Assembly: GCA_964356335.1 (NCBI GenBank)
Contig: CAYHHI010000021.1
Span: forward strand, 1-51,384
Reading direction: 5' to 3'
Length of the DNA stretch: 51,384 nucleotides
Source of the DNA: CAYHHI01 sp964356335
GTDB taxonomy: Bacteria > Arandabacterota > Arandabacteria > Arandabacterales > Arandabacteraceae
Position 1 is the first letter of the stretch. Every line of letters begins with the position of its first letter. A model generated the notes under the pieces. It did not search any database, was not told the origin of the DNA, and was given only the letters and a program-made list of their open reading frames with translations. Shown piece after piece: positions 16,622 to 25,093 of this stretch. The position numbers and the translations under genes were made by a program.

Positions 16622-17320
16622 CTACCTTCCAAAACCAGTTAAGATCAGCGACATATCCGCAGCCTTCTCCGGACCCAGCGCGGCCAGTACTTTGGCGGCG
16701 CTGCGCGGCGTCATCACGGATAGGATTCTCACAGCTTCGTCCTCGGGCAACTTATCAACTATCGCAGCCACACTGGATGCGTTCATCTGCTCATATACCT
16801 TAGCCATCTGCTTGACCTTCTTAGCCTTTTCCGGCTCCGAGAGAGTATCCGGCCTTGCCAGCGTCATCATCGAATCAGCGAGTCCTAACTCGTTTGCCAA
16901 CTGCTCGATCGAAAAGGCCGTATCAGCTGCCGTTCCCGATGCCGAGGTGGCGCGGCTTGCTGCCAGTCCTTCCTCCGTAGGCACCTCGGAACTCTCTGTG
17001 GCAACCGAAGCGGTATCAGCAGTGGCAGGCGGCGATAGGTTCTCGGGCCCCTCGGATTGCGCCTGCGAGTCATAGCTCACGGGGTTGACGACCGATAGAG
17101 TTAGCACAACTGGTTTCGCAGGTATGTACCCCATCGCGTAAAGGAAGATGACAACGAATGCAATGAAAGGAATGGCAACCAACACAATCATATCGAGCGG
17201 CAGCTTCGGCAAAGCCAGCGAGAGCTTCCGCTTTTGGGGTTGACCTTTCCCGGCATCCGCCTTCGCATCAGCCTTTGCCTCCGCCTCCGCGTTGGTCTTG
17301 GCTTCTTCTTTCTCAGCCAT
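16622..17320 (-). CDS. MotE-like flagellar protein with MgtE N-type domain
   Basis: 232 residues from the ATG at 17320, which has AAGGAG at 8-base spacing; the GTG at 17329 has no site. A charged, Ala/Lys-rich N-terminal part precedes one membrane segment (MIVLVAIPFIAFVVIFLYAM) and a periplasmic linker. The C-terminal MgtE-N-like helical repeat reads IVDKLPEDEAVRILSVMTPR then AAKVLAALGPEKAADMS. MotE-type proteins lie beside fliJ in many operons. One studied member chaperones the motility protein MotC in Sinorhizobium, but the role here is unknown. Confidence 0.82.
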   Translation of the reverse strand: MAEKEEAKTNAEAEAKADAKADAGKGQPQKRKLSLALPKLPLDMIVLVAIPFIAFVVIFLYAMGYIPAKPVVLTLSVVNPVSYDSQAQSEGPENLSPPATADTASVATESSEVPTEEGLAASRATSASGTAADTAFSIEQLANELGLADSMMTLARPDTLSEPEKAKKVKQMAKVYEQMNASSVAAIVDKLPEDEAVRILSVMTPRSAAKVLAALGPEKAADMSLILTGFGR

Positions 17321-17325
17321 TGACG

Positions 17326-17799
17326 TCACTCCTTCTTCCAGACGATCTTCCGGTCACTGGGTCGCATGTGGAAGGTGGCGGCCGTCTCGTCCAAAACAGC
17401 CTGCTCAGCCCTTTTGGCCTGATAAACATGACGTTCCTTCATCTTCTCCTTGAGCCTTTCGAGCGTCTTCTTCTCTCGGGAGCTCTCCAGGAGCAGGCCA
17501 CGCTTCTTCTCCACATTCTGCCTGGACTGCTCGACCCCGCAAGTATGACTGGCGATGTCGTCAGTCAACTTCTCGATGTACGCGTAGTGAATCAGCATTT
17601 TCGCTATATCAAGGCTGTATTCCGTCAGTTTCTCGTCCGCGAACTCCTGACATGCCTGCCTATGTTCGCAAAGGCCATTGAGGTGTTCTTCCTTCTGTCT
17701 CAAATCTTTCCTAGCGAGCCCAAGCGCCAGTTTGCGCTCATCCTCGAGCTTCTTCTTCAGGCTGATTACCGGTTCCAATCTGAACTTGAATCTCCGCAT
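17326..17799 (-). CDS. fliJ: Flagellar export protein FliJ
   Basis: 157 residues, nearly all predicted coiled coil. The N-terminal FRLEPVISLKKKLEDERKLA matches the start of FliJ. FliJ sits in the centre of the FliI ring and escorts export chaperones. It lies 8 bases after fliI and 5 bases before the motE-like gene, the standard order. Sequence conservation is low, so the coiled-coil pattern and position carry the call. Confidence 0.9.
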   Translation of the reverse strand: MRRFKFRLEPVISLKKKLEDERKLALGLARKDLRQKEEHLNGLCEHRQACQEFADEKLTEYSLDIAKMLIHYAYIEKLTDDIASHTCGVEQSRQNVEKKRGLLLESSREKKTLERLKEKMKERHVYQAKRAEQAVLDETAATFHMRPSDRKIVWKKE

Positions 17800-17807
17800 G
17801 TTTCACC

Positions 17808-19118
17808 CTAAGCGGCTAGCTTCTGCAATGCCGTGATCGTCTCATCGAATCCTGATGACTCGTTTATGGTCTGGCGTAGAAGCGCACTGATCGCCCCTAT
17901 CTTGTCAATCGCCAGATCTATCTTGGAATTGGTTCCCTTGTTGTACGCACCGATATTGATCAGATCTTCGGCTTCCCTGTAAGTAGCCAGGATCTCCTTC
18001 ACACGGTTGGCTCCGGCGAGATGCTCTTGGGCAACGACATCGATCATCAATCTGCTCACGCTTTCAAGCACATCGATTGCAGGATAGTGATTCTGGTGAG
18101 CTAGCTTTCTCGAGAGCACTATGTGCCCGTCGAGAATCGATCTCACGGCATCGGCAATCGGCTCGTTCATGTCGTCACCCTCAACCAGCACCGTGTAGAG
18201 CCCGGTTATGCTTCCCACTGCCGACGTACCGGAACGCTCAAGAAGGCGGGGCAGCATCGCAAATACCGACGGGGTATAACCCTTCGACGTCGGCGGCTCG
18301 CCTATCGCAAGGCCTATCTCTCGCTGGGCCATGGCGGCGCGTGTGACTGAGTCCATCATCAGCATCACGTCCAGCCCCTGGTCCCTGAAATGCTCTGCAA
18401 TTGTCGTTGCGGTCATGGCACCTTTCACTCTGATGAGCGAAGCCTGGTCGGATGTGACGGCAACGACCACCGATCTTCTGAGCCCTTCTTCCTTGAGATC
18501 CTTGTCCAAGAAGTCTCTGACCTCTCTGCCTCGCTCACCGATCAGGGCAATCACATTTACGTCGGCCTCGGAATTCCTCGCAATCATTCCCAACAGTACG
18601 CTCTTGCCCACACCGCTTCCTGAGAAGATGCCTATTCTCTGGCCTTTGCCGCAGGTTAGCATCGCATCTATCGCTCGTATGCCTGTCGCGAGCGGCTTGG
18701 ATATTCGCTTCCTCGTCAACGGATCGGGGGCGGACTGGGCGACCGACCTTCTGCGGGTAGCTTCAATCGGTCCTTTGTCGTCTATGGGCTGTCCGAGCCC
18801 ACCAACCACCCTACCCAGAAGCTCGTGACCCACCGGAACGGTTAGGATCTCACGTGTGGCAACCACGCGGCTGCCTGCTGACATGCCGGATATCTCTCCC
18901 AGGGGCATCAAGAGCACCTTGTTGCCTCTGAAGCCCACGACTTCACATCTGACCGCACCGTTGGCACAGCCGTTTTCGATCACACAGGTTTCACCTATCG
19001 ATACCGAGGGCCCGTTGCTCTCGATCACCAGCCCGATCACTTGGCTCACGCGACCGGCGAGTGTTATGGGCTCGACTGAGGAAATCACGGCAAGGTACTT
19101 ATCTACGTCTATACTCAT
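17808..19118 (-). CDS. fliI: Flagellar export ATPase FliI
   Basis: 436 residues. It is an F1-beta-like ATPase of the flagellar type III export system. The Walker A is FSGSGVGKSVLLGM, the Walker B region is GLDVMLMMDSVTRAAMAQRE, and LAIGEPPTSKGYTPSVF is the family signature. The N-terminal beta-barrel is present. The start overlaps the fliH stop by 4 bases. Nothing is missing. Confidence 0.97.
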   Translation of the reverse strand: MSIDVDKYLAVISSVEPITLAGRVSQVIGLVIESNGPSVSIGETCVIENGCANGAVRCEVVGFRGNKVLLMPLGEISGMSAGSRVVATREILTVPVGHELLGRVVGGLGQPIDDKGPIEATRRRSVAQSAPDPLTRKRISKPLATGIRAIDAMLTCGKGQRIGIFSGSGVGKSVLLGMIARNSEADVNVIALIGERGREVRDFLDKDLKEEGLRRSVVVAVTSDQASLIRVKGAMTATTIAEHFRDQGLDVMLMMDSVTRAAMAQREIGLAIGEPPTSKGYTPSVFAMLPRLLERSGTSAVGSITGLYTVLVEGDDMNEPIADAVRSILDGHIVLSRKLAHQNHYPAIDVLESVSRLMIDVVAQEHLAGANRVKEILATYREAEDLINIGAYNKGTNSKIDLAIDKIGAISALLRQTINESSGFDETITALQKLAA

Positions 19119-19747
19119 CGAGCGGCCTCCGAGAGCGCTCTCTCGATAACCCCAATTTGCCTTTCCACCTGGGCCTCCACACTCCCCGATTCCCCGTCCA
19201 CGAGACAGCCACCGCGCTTGATTCTCGCGTCTGACTTGAGCTCAACCACCCCGGAGCGCTCCACGTCCTCGGCCCAGGCCGCCTCGTGTTGCTTGAGAGC
19301 TGCAAGATCGTCGGGATTAAGTCTCACTATGAGTTTCTCCTGATCATCCATCTGCTTGAGGGCGTTGCTGACAACATGTCTCACTGCGGTGTTGTCAATC
19401 TCCACCACTTTGCCGATCACCTTCCGCACGATTTCGCAGACCAATTTGAGCACCGCCGTCTCAGATTCCTTGATCAGCGCCCGCCGCTGGGATGAGAGAT
19501 CGTCGATCATGGAGGTGAATCGCCCGACCAGGGCTTCGGTCTCTTGTCGCATCTGGTCCTTGGCAGCGTTGAAGCCGGCGTCGTAGCCTGCTTTGTAAGC
19601 ACTCTCGAGCCTCACCGCTTCTTCGTCGCAACCCTCAGATTCGCCGCTCTTGCCGGGGAGGGCGCACGAGACACCTCCTTCGGACCTTACTTGGTAAGGT
19701 TCCAGTGCCACCCTGGCTCGTCTTATCAGTCTATACAACGACGTCAT
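19115..19747 (-). CDS. fliH: Flagellar assembly protein FliH
   Basis: 210 residues. FliH is the peripheral stalk that holds FliI and links it to FliN. It has a helical middle (ESAYKAGYDAGFNAAKDQMR) and a V-type-ATPase-E-like C-terminal domain (LIVRLNPDDLAALKQHEAAW, RIKRGGCLVDGESGSVEAQV). It overlaps fliG by 17 bases and fliI by 4 bases. Confidence 0.93.
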   Translation of the reverse strand: MTSLYRLIRRARVALEPYQVRSEGGVSCALPGKSGESEGCDEEAVRLESAYKAGYDAGFNAAKDQMRQETEALVGRFTSMIDDLSSQRRALIKESETAVLKLVCEIVRKVIGKVVEIDNTAVRHVVSNALKQMDDQEKLIVRLNPDDLAALKQHEAAWAEDVERSGVVELKSDARIKRGGCLVDGESGSVEAQVERQIGVIERALSEAAR

Positions 19748-20756
19748 CGCCCTTCCTACCTTTGCCCGGCATCACCACATCGCCCGACTCCTCCAGAGTC
19801 CTTATGGCGTCGACCACTTGCTGCTGTGCTTCTTCGACTTCGCTCAGGCGCTTGGGCCCCATGTATTCGATCTCTTCCTTGATCATCAGCGCAGCACGCT
19901 CTGAAATGTTCTTGAATATCTTGTTCTTGACCTGATCATCTGCCGCCTTGAGCGCCACTGCTAGTTCTCTCGAGTCGACATCCCTCAGGACGCGCTGGAG
20001 CGACCTGTCATCAAGCAGGACGATGTCTTCGAACGAGAACATGCAGTGCTTCACTTCGGTGGCGATTTCGCTGTCCCTGGAGGTCACGAATTCGAGCACC
20101 TCTTTCTCCAAGGTCCGGTCGGTCATGTTCAGGATTTCCGCAAGCCGCTTGGTGCCCCCCGCCGATCTAGCCTCGGGGATCGCGACACCCTCAAGCTGGG
20201 AGGAGATGATCTTCTGGACCTCCTCGGTGGTTTCCGATGACACCTCGCCCATCGTAGCGATGCGAATGGCAACCTCACCTCTCTGGCCCTCCGGCAGAGA
20301 CGCCAGGAGATTGGCCGCAGTCTCCGGGCTGAGCTGAGAGAGGATCAAGGAAATCATTTGAGGATGCTCGCCTTTCAGTACTTCAACCACGGCGGTCGGT
20401 GCGACCTGCTCGATTCTCTTCGTAGGGCCAGTGGCACTCACCTTACGCATTTTGCTGACGATATCGGTTGCCTTGGCCTTGCCAAGCGCTGACTCAAGTA
20501 AGCTTGCCGCCCTATCGACTCCGCCAGAGCTGGAGCGTGCCGAGGCCACGAGGGCGGCAGTGAACTCTCCCAGAGCCTGCCTCTGTGCCTCCGGCGCAAC
20601 CGAGCCAAGGCTTGCCATCTCAAGCGCGATTCGCTCGACCTCGGTGTCCGGCAGCTTCTTCAGGATCTCTGCTGAGGCCTGCCCGTCGAGCGAAAGCAGA
20701 ACTATTGCCGCCTTCTTGGCTCCGCCCAGCAGTTCCTTGATCTTACGATCATCCAC
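19731..20756 (-). CDS. fliG: Flagellar motor switch protein FliG
   Basis: 341 residues, standard length. FliG binds FliF and contacts the stators. The N-terminal domain reads GGAKKAAIVLLSLDGQASAE, the middle domain has HPQMISLILSQLSPETAANL, and the C-terminal torque domain has FEDIVLLDDRSLQRVLRDVD and MIKEEIEYMGPKRLSEVEEA. Charged residues of the torque helix are present. It overlaps the fliF stop by 8 bases. Confidence 0.97.
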   Translation of the reverse strand: MDDRKIKELLGGAKKAAIVLLSLDGQASAEILKKLPDTEVERIALEMASLGSVAPEAQRQALGEFTAALVASARSSSGGVDRAASLLESALGKAKATDIVSKMRKVSATGPTKRIEQVAPTAVVEVLKGEHPQMISLILSQLSPETAANLLASLPEGQRGEVAIRIATMGEVSSETTEEVQKIISSQLEGVAIPEARSAGGTKRLAEILNMTDRTLEKEVLEFVTSRDSEIATEVKHCMFSFEDIVLLDDRSLQRVLRDVDSRELAVALKAADDQVKNKIFKNISERAALMIKEEIEYMGPKRLSEVEEAQQQVVDAIRTLEESGDVVMPGKGRKGDDVVV

Positions 20757-22269
20757 GTTTCGGACCTTCCCCTGTTAGCATCGCGCTGATCACGCTCGCC
20801 GCCATCTCGGGATCGAGCTCGGTGAGCCCGGTGAGATCCTCGGAACCGCCTCCCCGGGTACCGGTCGCCGGCACCACGACTCCCCTCCTGGCAAACGCCT
20901 GCGCTCCGCCGGGTCTCATCTCAGGTGTGATTCTCGAAGCCGCTCCAATGATTCCTCCGATTCGCCTAGCCAGTTTGATGAAGAAGAAGATTGCGAGGGC
21001 CGCCAGGCCGAAGTAGAGCGCCTTCTTGGCGATCGAGAAGTAGAACTGGAGCTTCTCGCTCTTCTGCATGCTCTGTTCTTCCTCTTCAAGGAAGTCCCGG
21101 CTGAAGGCTATGCAGGCAATGTCGACTTTGTCGCTGCGGCCGGCGTCAAACCCGACGGCATTCTTGACGATACCGGCTATCGTGGTCAGCTCCTGCTCCG
21201 GTCTCGGCACGAAGGTCTTGACTTCCTTGCCGCCGTCGCCCGCGGTAGTCTGGTAGTTGCCGTCCACGATAATGCCTACCGAGAGGCGTTCGATGTTGCC
21301 AGCACTGCTGACTATGTGCTCGACGGATTTATTGATCTCGTAGTTGGTGACCGAGGATTCATTAGCCGCATTGTCCGGTCCACCGGTGGTTTGATTCCTC
21401 TCCTCGCTTCTTATCACTGCGTTTTCGGGATCGTAGGTTTCGGCCTCCCGCTCGATGCGCTCACGATTGAGCACGGCAGCCACGCGCACGATGGCCTTGC
21501 CGGGGCCGAGCACGCCGTCCAGGAGCGTTTGCGCCTTGTTCTCAAGGTAGGTCTCCACAGTTTTCTTGAGTTCGAGCCCGTCTGTAGGTTCACCCTCACT
21601 GTCCGGGAACCCCTTGGACAGCAGTGTGCCCCTGGAGTCAAGAATGCTAACCCTGTTGGGATCGAGTCCCTCGACGCTGCTTGCGATCAGGTACTTGATG
21701 CCCTCTATCTGGCGAGACGTCAGGTTGCGGGCAGGATTGACCTTCATCACAACCGAAGCGGTTGCCTGCTGCTCGTCTTCCTTGAAGAGCGAGCGCTCGG
21801 GTACGACAATGTGCACCCTTACTGCCTCGACCTCTTCCAATTGGCCGATGGTCTTGGCTAGCTCGCCTTCGAGGGCCCTGCGATAGTTGACCTTCTGAAG
21901 GAAATCGGTCATACCGAAGACGGTCTTGTCGAATATCTCGAAGCCGACGGTGCCGCTTCCAGGAATCCCATCGCTTGCCAGTTCGATCCTGGTGGAATAT
22001 ACATGCCGGCCGGGAATCATGATGGTGGTCCCGCCTGCAGCGAGTCTGTAGGGAACCTTCTTGGCGTCCAGCTTCTCGACTACCCGTCCGGCCTCCTCAG
22101 GGGCAAGGCCTGAATAAAGGACCGCGTAACCTGCTCGCGACGCAAGCAGACCGCCTGCAACAACCGCAACGATAAGGGCGGCTATCGTGCCGCCGATCAC
22201 CGTACGCTGGGCGGGCGCCATGTTTGCCCATGCTTGCCTGAATCTTGAAAGGCCAGATTTTTCAGCCAT
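20749..22269 (-). CDS. fliF: Flagellar MS-ring protein FliF
   Basis: 506 residues. The N-terminal membrane helix is at about 24-44. The ring-building motif region includes LYSGLAPEEAGRVVEKLDAK and YRRALEGELAKTIGQLEEVE. The C-terminal membrane helix is at about 420-445, and the cytoplasmic tail (LTELDPEMAASVISAML) is the FliG-binding peptide. FliF founds the basal body. It lies 29 bases after fliE and overlaps fliG. Confidence 0.96.
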   Translation of the reverse strand: MAEKSGLSRFRQAWANMAPAQRTVIGGTIAALIVAVVAGGLLASRAGYAVLYSGLAPEEAGRVVEKLDAKKVPYRLAAGGTTIMIPGRHVYSTRIELASDGIPGSGTVGFEIFDKTVFGMTDFLQKVNYRRALEGELAKTIGQLEEVEAVRVHIVVPERSLFKEDEQQATASVVMKVNPARNLTSRQIEGIKYLIASSVEGLDPNRVSILDSRGTLLSKGFPDSEGEPTDGLELKKTVETYLENKAQTLLDGVLGPGKAIVRVAAVLNRERIEREAETYDPENAVIRSEERNQTTGGPDNAANESSVTNYEINKSVEHIVSSAGNIERLSVGIIVDGNYQTTAGDGGKEVKTFVPRPEQELTTIAGIVKNAVGFDAGRSDKVDIACIAFSRDFLEEEEQSMQKSEKLQFYFSIAKKALYFGLAALAIFFFIKLARRIGGIIGAASRITPEMRPGGAQAFARRGVVVPATGTRGGGSEDLTGLTELDPEMAASVISAMLTGEGPKRG

Positions 22270-22298
22270 CGCTACCCCCGAAGCAGTATTATCTCAAC

Positions 22299-22607
22299 CT
22301 ACAACTGGATTCTTGCCAGCTCCTGGTAGGCCTCCAACACACCGTTCCTTACCTGGACCAGCAGCTGTATAGCCATGTTGGCCTTGCCGACCGCCATGAC
22401 CACATCGTGCACATCGTTAATATTGCCTGCCGCGAATTGGTCAATGCTCGCAGCGGCTTCCTGTTCTGCCCTGATGGCGTCATCGAGAACGCCCTTTACG
22501 ATCTTGCCGAACGGCACGCCTTCCTCCGGCGCAACGCCACCTATCTCCGGCGCACGTTTCAAGATGCCCTGCGAAGTACCAATCGGATTTATTCTCAAGT
22601 CGCTCAT
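22299..22607 (-). CDS. fliE: Hook-basal body complex protein FliE
   Basis: 102 residues from the ATG at 22607, which has GGAGG at 6-base spacing; TTG and GTG codons just upstream are rejected for that reason. The C-terminal half (INDVHDVVMAVGKANMAIQL then VQVRNGVLEAYQELARIQ) is the FliE signature. FliE joins the MS ring to the rod. It sits 13 bases after flgC and upstream of fliF, the usual order. Confidence 0.95.
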   Translation of the reverse strand: MSDLRINPIGTSQGILKRAPEIGGVAPEEGVPFGKIVKGVLDDAIRAEQEAAASIDQFAAGNINDVHDVVMAVGKANMAIQLLVQVRNGVLEAYQELARIQL

Positions 22608-22620
22608 CACCAACCTCCGG

Positions 22621-23124
22621 CTAGATCTCCAACGCTTTCTGGACCATTGACTTGAAGGCCTCCATGGCTGCGATGTTAGCTTCGTAAGCCCTCGTGGCCG
22701 TCATCATGTCAACCGTCTCCTCAAGCGGATTCACATCGGGATACGCAACGTAGCCTTCCGCATTGGCATCCGGATGCTGCGGGTCGTATACCATCTTGAC
22801 TTCGTCAGGGGCGGCTTCGATTTCCTCGCTTTCCATCACCGGCTCCTCAGCGACCCCGTAGCGTTCCCCTCCGAAACGCGGCTCCCTTATGTGGAGCGGA
22901 GAGGTCGCGCTCAATCTCATCGACGGCCTGACCGTGGGGAGCTTCATGGTTCTGGCAAAGCTGCTTTCCCTTATCACAATGCTCTTGCGCCTGTATGGCC
23001 GCCCATCCTCCGTCCTGGTCGTCTCGCTGTTGGCAATATTGCTTGCAACCGCCTCCATCTTTTTGCGCTGGGCGGTAAGCCCGCTTGATATCGTTCTCAT
23101 CACGCCGTACAGGAAATCAGCCAT
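22621..23124 (-). CDS. flgC: Flagellar rod protein FlgC
   Basis: 167 residues. The N-terminal rod segment is present (MEAVASNIANSETTRTEDGR then PYRRKSIVI). The C-terminal Flg_bbr_C motif reads DVNPLEETVDMMTATRAYEA then MEAFKSMVQKALEI. The ATG at 23124 follows GAGGAGG. FlgC is a proximal rod subunit. It lies 15 bases after flgB. Confidence 0.96.
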   Translation of the reverse strand: MADFLYGVMRTISSGLTAQRKKMEAVASNIANSETTRTEDGRPYRRKSIVIRESSFARTMKLPTVRPSMRLSATSPLHIREPRFGGERYGVAEEPVMESEEIEAAPDEVKMVYDPQHPDANAEGYVAYPDVNPLEETVDMMTATRAYEANIAAMEAFKSMVQKALEI

Positions 23125-23139
23125 CTCACAACCTCCTCA

Positions 23140-23541
23140 TCAGGGCTTGCCGGTTATGGCTGTTCTAAGGGTCGCCATGCGCCTTGACATCAACCTCGCC
23201 GCAGTCGAATAGGCGATCTCGGCGTCGGTCAGTTCGGCGACCGCCCGCTCCAGCCGGCTTTCCTTGTCCTCCGGCGCAGCCTCGTCGACTATCTCAATCG
23301 CGCCATCGCGGGTGCTTGCCTCATGCGAGGATACGATGTGTCCAGGGTGTGTACGCTGAAGCTCGGTCCGGCCGACGGTCTGGCTGAGTTCCTCCGAGAA
23401 CTCAACCTGCTTAGGCGTATACCCGTCGGTGGCACAGTTGGCTACGTTGCGCGCACCGATTTTCTGGCGAGCCGCATTGATGTCAAGCAGACGCTTGAGG
23501 ATGTCTGCTGACTCATCGTTTCCGAATGTTACTTTAGCCAT
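23140..23541 (-). CDS. flgB: Flagellar rod protein FlgB
   Basis: 133 residues. The N-terminal segment ARQKIGARNVANCATDGYTP and the C-terminal EIAYSTAARLMSRRMATLRT are typical of the proximal rod protein FlgB. It is the first gene of the long flagellar operon. An AGAGGAG precedes the ATG at 23541, and a sigma-54 promoter lies 45 bases further upstream. Confidence 0.95.
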   Translation of the reverse strand: MAKVTFGNDESADILKRLLDINAARQKIGARNVANCATDGYTPKQVEFSEELSQTVGRTELQRTHPGHIVSSHEASTRDGAIEIVDEAAPEDKESRLERAVAELTDAEIAYSTAARLMSRRMATLRTAITGKP

Positions 23542-23585
23542 ACCAGCTCCTCTAGCACATGTGTACGCTGTCGACTGATGGTCTC

Positions 23586-23601
23586 TGCAATACCCGGGCC
23601 A
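23586..23601 (-). promoter_or_regulatory. Sigma-54 promoter of the flgB operon
   Basis: On the minus strand the site reads TGGCCCGGGTATTGCA. It matches the sigma-54 consensus TGGCACG-N4-TTGCW at all defined positions except the fifth (C for A), with the GG-GC spacing exact. It lies between the stop of the NtrC-type activator gene (23617) and the flgB start (23541), so it would drive the whole flagellar operon. Confidence 0.8.
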
Positions 23602-23616
23602 CGATCACATCGACCG

Positions 23617-25059
23617 CTATGCATGCCTTAACCTGTCTTCCCCAAAGTGGTTACATCCTCGAGGGGTGCACACCGTCTGTGGTTCCCAGTCCAACTGATG
23701 GGACGATTTTTCCGTCCCGGCTGAAATATCTTCCGCCCTGTAGATCTTTATCTTGTTCCTGAGGGTCCTCGTCGAGATACCGAGCTTCTGGGCTGCCATG
23801 GTCCTGTTCCAACCAACCGACTCGAGCGTCTTGAGGACCAGGATCTTCTCCATCTCGCGGACACTCGTGCCCGCATCGAGCGTAGTCACGTCACCCCTGA
23901 CCACAGGTGCCGGTGGAACAAGATCGCGCTTCGTGATATTGGGGCCATCGCCGACGATCAGAGCACGTTCTATACAGTTCTCGAGCTCGCGCACATTGCC
24001 TGGCCAGTGATGCCCCACAAGCATGGCCAAAGCATCATCTTCAATGCCGATTATGCGCGAGTCGCACAGTTCACGGTACTTGTGGATGAAATGGTGCACC
24101 AGCTCGGGAATGTCCTCGCGCCGGTCCCTCAAAGGCGGCAGTGCGATGGGGAAGACATTAAGCCTGTAATAAAGATCCTCGCGGAAACGCCCACATTCGA
24201 TCTCCCGCGTCAGGTTCTTGTTGGTGGTTGCGATCACTCTCACGTCAGCGGTACGAGTACGCTGAGACCCGATCCTCTCGAATTCCTTCTCCTGAAGCAC
24301 TCGAAGGATCTTTGCCTGCATGTGGACACCAATCTCGCCTATCTCGTCCAGCAAGAGCGTTCCCCCGTCGGCCATCTCGAACCTACCAATTCTCGCCTGC
24401 AGGGCTCCCGTAAAGGCACCCCTCTCGTGCCCGAAAAGCTCGCTTTCTATGAGGCTGTCTGGCAGTGCGGCGCAGTTGAGTCGTACGAAAGGCTTGTCAC
24501 ACCGCTTGCTGAGTCTCTGGATCTCCCTGGCAACCAGCTCCTTGCCGGTTCCCGACTCCCCACTTACTAGGACAGTTGAAGAAGTTGGAGCCACCACCCT
24601 CATGAGCTCATACACTTCACGCATCTTTTCGCTTGTTCCGGCAATCAGGGGCGAGGCCTCGACGCGCGGCTCTTTCCTCGAGGACTCCTCGAGAGCTCTC
24701 TCAATCAGGTCCTCGATCTGATCGGCGTCAAAGGGTTTCATGATGTAGTCAAATGCCCCCAGCCTCATGGCATCCGCGGCTTCGTCCATTGAGCCGTAGG
24801 CAGTCATGAGGATTGCTCGGGTCGGGTGCTTACCCGTTGCCGCCGCCTCTAGAACCTCGAGCCCTCCACAATCCGGCATCTTCTTGTCGGTTAGGACCAG
24901 ATCGTAGGGTTTGGCTTCGATCAAGCTTATTGCGGATTGTCCGTCGTAAGTCTGCTCGACTTTGTATCCGCGTCTTGTCAGGATTTCCTTGAGGAAATCG
25001 TTCATCAAAACATCATCATCAACCACTAGAATCCGTTTGACGTGCCCTGTCGCTGCCAT
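23617..25059 (-). CDS. Sigma-54-dependent response regulator (FleR/FlgR/FlrC type)
   Basis: 480 residues. An N-terminal receiver domain has the acidic pair at 14-15, phospho-acceptor Asp58 (LTDKKMPD) and Lys108. The AAA+ domain carries Walker A GESGTGKE (167-174) and the sigma-54 contact loop GAFTGA (214-219). A Fis-type helix-turn-helix follows at about 420-445 (WNRTMAAQKLGISTRTLRNK), then a tail of about 35 residues. It pairs with the histidine kinase upstream (34-base gap) and most likely activates the promoter just downstream of its own stop. In other bacteria such activators control rod and hook genes. Confidence 0.93.
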   Translation of the reverse strand: MAATGHVKRILVVDDDVLMNDFLKEILTRRGYKVEQTYDGQSAISLIEAKPYDLVLTDKKMPDCGGLEVLEAAATGKHPTRAILMTAYGSMDEAADAMRLGAFDYIMKPFDADQIEDLIERALEESSRKEPRVEASPLIAGTSEKMREVYELMRVVAPTSSTVLVSGESGTGKELVAREIQRLSKRCDKPFVRLNCAALPDSLIESELFGHERGAFTGALQARIGRFEMADGGTLLLDEIGEIGVHMQAKILRVLQEKEFERIGSQRTRTADVRVIATTNKNLTREIECGRFREDLYYRLNVFPIALPPLRDRREDIPELVHHFIHKYRELCDSRIIGIEDDALAMLVGHHWPGNVRELENCIERALIVGDGPNITKRDLVPPAPVVRGDVTTLDAGTSVREMEKILVLKTLESVGWNRTMAAQKLGISTRTLRNKIKIYRAEDISAGTEKSSHQLDWEPQTVCTPRGCNHFGEDRLRHA

Positions 25060-25093
25060 ATGGAGCCTCCCGATTAGCGCCTTTGTGAGGGAG

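Noticed and set aside
15750..17075. 441-codon plus-strand frame across the N gap
   Set aside because: Opposite fliK and the motE-like gene; stays open only because N bases cannot form stops.
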